The notes under the pieces: generated by a model
Told to the model about the DNA's origin: nothing
Seen by the model: only the letters and a program-made list of their open reading frames with translations
The model's database searches: none
Shown here: one piece after another, positions 54,901 through 56,708 of the stretch
Layout of the letters: every line of letters starts with the position of its first letter
Numbering within the stretch: position 1 is the first letter of the stretch
Translations under genes and position numbers: made by a program
Assembly (NCBI RefSeq): GCF_902499125.1
Contig: NZ_CABVPX010000045.1
Location: 1-56,708 of the forward strand
Reading direction: 5' to 3'
Length of the DNA: 56,708 bases
Origin: Burkholderia arboris
GTDB taxonomy: Bacteria; Pseudomonadota; Gammaproteobacteria; Burkholderiales; Burkholderiaceae

Positions 54901-56708
54901 GGCGTGTGCCAAGCGTCGGCCTCGAGCACGACGGGGTAGATGGAGGTGAACCAGCCCACCGTCCGGGTGAGGTCGAGCGGCGCATCCGACACGTGGCGCC
55001 CGTGACTTTCGAGATCGATCCGGGTGCGGGCGTTGCCCGTGACCATGCTGCAGGCTTGCGCCAGCGCGGCGAGCAGGACGTCGTTGATGCGGGTGTCGTA
55101 GGCCCGCGGCAGCCGGCGCAGCAATGCCGTCGTGGCGGCTTCGTCCAGCTCGAACGACACGGACGCCGCGTCGCCGACCGCGTTGCTGGCCGCACCCGCG
55201 GCCGGATAATCGACCGGCATCGGTTCGACGGGCTGCGCGACGAGGGCGTGCCACAGCCGGGCTTCGGCGCCGATGGCCGGCGAACGGCTCAGTTGCTGCA
55301 GGTGCATTGCCCATTCGCGGAACGAAGTCGTCTTCTCGGGCAGCGGCTGGCCGTGGTAGGCCGCATGCAGATCCTCGAGGAGCACGCGCCACGATACGCC
55401 GTCCACCGCCAGGTGATGGACCGACACGAACAGGCGGGCGAGCGGCTCGTCGGCCACGCAGAAGAGCCGGGCCGCCAGCAGCGGGCCGTGCGTGATGTCG
55501 ATGTCGCGTTCGGCTTCGGCGGCGGCGGCGCGCATCGCCGCCAGGCGCTCGCCGGCGTCGCCGGCGATCTCCCGCTTCGCGAAGCAGGCGGGCGCCTCGC
55601 CGCCGGCGACGACTTCCTGGGTCCAGCGGCCCGCGCTGCGCGAAAAACGCAGGCGCAATGCGTCGTGATGGTCGTGGACTTGCCGGAACGCGTCGGCGAG
55701 CCTCGACGCGTCGATATCCGCCGGCACCTGGATCAGGACCGTCTGGTTGTAGTGCGACGGCGCATCGGTCTCCTGCTCGAAGAACCAGTGCTGCACCGGT
55801 GTGAGCGGCGCATCGCCCAGCGGGCTGACGCTCGACGCATACGTTGCCCGCTCCTCGGGCGCGGCGGCCAGCTGCGCGATCGTCTGGTACTGGAACAGCT
55901 GTTTCGCCGTCACACGAAGTCCGGCGCGATTGGCGCGCGCGATGACCTGAATGCTCAGGATGGAATCGCCGCCCAGTTCGAAGAAGTTGTCGTGGATGCC
56001 GACCGAAGGCAGTTGCAGCACGTCTTGCCAGATTGACGCCAGGAGGATTTCCCGGGGCGTGACGGCCGGCGCGTGCGGCCGTGGCGCGTCGATCGTGTCC
56101 GCGGGCGCAGGCAACGCCTTGCGGTTGATCTTGCCGTTGGGCAGCATCGGCAAGGACGCCAGCGCGACGAACTGCGACGGCACCATGTAGTCCGCAAGCT
56201 TGCCGCCCAGATAGCCGCGAAGATCGGCGAGGTCCGGCGCTGCGGTCGCGACATAGGCGATCAGGAACGTTCGGATGCCTTCCGTTTTCGCGATCACGAC
56301 ACAGTCGTCGACCGACGGATGCGTGCGCAGGGCGGCCTCGATTTCACCGGGCTCGATGCGCAGGCCACGCAGCTTGATCTGGTGATCGATGCGGCCGAGG
56401 AATTCGATGTTGCCGTCGGGGCGGTAGCGCGCGAGATCGCCGGTACGGTAAAGGCGTGCCCGCGGGTCGGTCGAGAACGGGTCCGCGATGAACTTCTCCG
56501 CGCTCAGTTCCGGTTCGCCGTGATAGCCGAGCCCGACCGGCGTGCCGCCGATCAGCAGTTCGCCCGCCACGCCGAGCGGCGTGGGCTGCAGCTGCGCGTC
56601 CACGATATGAAGGCGGGCATTGGCGATGGGGCGGCCGATCGGGACGATGCGGTGCGGGTCGTCTCGCCGGCACGTCCATGCGCTCACGTCGACAGCGGCC
56701 TCCGTGGG
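51978..56708 (-). CDS. Nonribosomal peptide synthetase, C-terminal part (A-PCP-E-C-PCP-TE), partial
   Basis: 1576 codons are visible; the 5' end lies beyond the window. The frame enters inside an A domain at PTEAAVDVSAW (A5) and continues with A7-A8 (YRTGDLARYRPDG, LGRIDHQIKLRGLRIEPGEIE) to LPNGKINRKALPAP. Then follow PCP1 (FFELGGDSILS), an E domain (HHLAVDGVSW, TVGWFTSIYP), a C domain (SYPLSSLQQGILFHS, HHIVLDGW, about residues 743-1170), an Ala/Pro linker, PCP2 (YFDLGGHSII, Ser1246) and a TE with GHSFGA (Ser1376). The last module has no A domain, so its carrier must be loaded in another way. It is coupled to GT25. Confidence 0.93.
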   Translation of the reverse strand, partial: PTEAAVDVSAWTCRRDDPHRIVPIGRPIANARLHIVDAQLQPTPLGVAGELLIGGTPVGLGYHGEPELSAEKFIADPFSTDPRARLYRTGDLARYRPDGNIEFLGRIDHQIKLRGLRIEPGEIEAALRTHPSVDDCVVIAKTEGIRTFLIAYVATAAPDLADLRGYLGGKLADYMVPSQFVALASLPMLPNGKINRKALPAPADTIDAPRPHAPAVTPREILLASIWQDVLQLPSVGIHDNFFELGGDSILSIQVIARANRAGLRVTAKQLFQYQTIAQLAAAPEERATYASSVSPLGDAPLTPVQHWFFEQETDAPSHYNQTVLIQVPADIDASRLADAFRQVHDHHDALRLRFSRSAGRWTQEVVAGGEAPACFAKREIAGDAGERLAAMRAAAAEAERDIDITHGPLLAARLFCVADEPLARLFVSVHHLAVDGVSWRVLLEDLHAAYHGQPLPEKTTSFREWAMHLQQLSRSPAIGAEARLWHALVAQPVEPMPVDYPAAGAASNAVGDAASVSFELDEAATTALLRRLPRAYDTRINDVLLAALAQACSMVTGNARTRIDLESHGRHVSDAPLDLTRTVGWFTSIYPVVLEADAWHTPEEALRAARQQLREIPAEGFSYSLLRYLSPDDAVRDSLAALPSADILFNYHGRLDTVLQQSEGWRPAAEDLGSLRAERSQRTHAFEIVAAVVDGRLQVDWRYGERLHRRQTVENLAAHFKDRLLDFAASVQDAAWDNIEDSYPLSSLQQGILFHSLYDLDPAAYFQQFSFVVRGPLQVPALRQAWGNALARHPVLRTAFAWADRDQPVQTVLHAVDLPWTFLDWRSRDASRRAQDFDAFLADDRRRGFDLQRAPLFRCTLIQETDTRHRFCWSAHHIVLDGWSTAILMKEVFDDYLSLVRTGAPAVTASAPGYRTYIDWLARHPRSADETWWRAELAGFHAATPIAAGPARQAAGDAARQATRRTQQFLLDETLAARLQALMRTHRVTLNVLVRAVWALVLRRHAGTDDVVFGVTVSGRPPMLDGVESVAGLFINTLPLRLRIAPERPFTAWLAEIHAAQTAMEPHSYSSLVDIQSWSELPARDSLFDSLLVFENFPVAAAPDLGPDDLEILDTRAFAESNYPLTLTVHPNERIGFEISHDAHRVAPDVVRQMLDTLRAMLERFAAEPDQPTGQLADAPAAGGQPGAPRGVAAPAVQPAAGPVTAARAVAPTAHESTLLEIWQRIFKRNDITVSDNYFDLGGHSIIAIQLMANVEKAFDRRLPISCLFENPTIEKLAAALATQEPSAPAGGLVPIRDGGPAAPLFLLPGAGGNVVYFHPLANRLSGAHAIHGLEALGLDGACLPLTRVEDIAARHIERIWPLVGAGPYYLAGHSFGAQVALEMSRQLVAKGAVVKLLAIFDASAPIDCPAATYWRDWDDTDWLVAIAHEIGTFLGTDLQVTRDDLVPLDPDGQAGLILDRIGARGSWFADAGPDRLRAYLRVYQANFKSHYVPQASPLPVPIALFRSTERDPGDYDPSPEIAQLRLDPAWGWSRFSALPVEVTDVPGDHLTMLLDPHAGVLAAHVNQFLEKKPS

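Noticed and set aside
1..56708. tRNA or rRNA genes and insertion sequences
   Set aside because: No cloverleaf T-loop pattern, rRNA core or transposase frame was found on reading both strands.

Overview
The window looks like part of a plant-associated Burkholderia genome. The evidence is the high GC content, BCC-type sulfonate and nitrate uptake operons, a cholesterol oxidase of the B. cepacia type, and Hrp-regulated (PIP-box) candidate type III effectors. No rRNA, tRNA, CRISPR array or complete insertion sequence was recognised. Region 1 (1-15.9 kb) is an organosulfur scavenging and catabolism block. After a heptanucleotide repeat and a MerR-controlled alpha/beta hydrolase come two ABC importers of the SsuABC/TauABC type, an MFS transporter, an FMN-dependent monooxygenase of the NtaA/DszA type, three acyl-CoA-dehydrogenase-fold flavoproteins (DszC/SfnB-like), an AhpD-like protein and an AraC regulator. 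Region 2 (16.5-33.3 kb) starts with a protein made of two 106-residue repeats. It continues with a catabolic locus: GntR regulator, HyuA, HyuB, an APH-fold kinase, a class-III PLP enzyme of the phospholyase type, an alpha/beta hydrolase, an SDR and an MFS transporter. A 979-residue winged-helix/ATPase regulator and an XRE-cupin regulator close the region. Two operator families are visible: a TGTTATCACA type (GntR) and ATTTACNTATCCGTAAAT, the latter shared by the hydrolase promoter and the big regulator's own promoter. The likely chemistry is ATP-dependent lactam or imide opening, phosphorylation of an amino alcohol, and elimination of phosphate and ammonia to an aldehyde. The substrate is unknown. 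Region 3 (33.5-40.5 kb) is a type III effector cluster. A 207-residue protein starting MGCTIS (eukaryotic N-myristoylation and palmitoylation consensus) and a 1265-residue protein each lie behind a perfect TTCGC-N15-TTCGC PIP box, with a -10-like element 31-32 bp downstream. Between them is a PTP-like phytase (HCKGGRGRT). No secretion apparatus genes are in the window. Region 4 (40.5-47.7 kb) is a scar: a 134-bp copy of the 3' end of the cholesterol oxidase gene lies 4.2 kb from the intact gene. The interval holds a secreted LptA/OstA-like protein, decayed EamA and DeoR remnants, and a GH114-like lipoprotein. Region 5 (47.8 kb-end) is one edge of a nonribosomal peptide cluster: a LuxR regulator, a SyrD/PvdE-type exporter, an unknown 159-residue protein, a GT25 glycosyltransferase, and the C-terminal part of an NRPS ending A-PCP-E-C-PCP-TE. 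The NRPS runs off the right edge.
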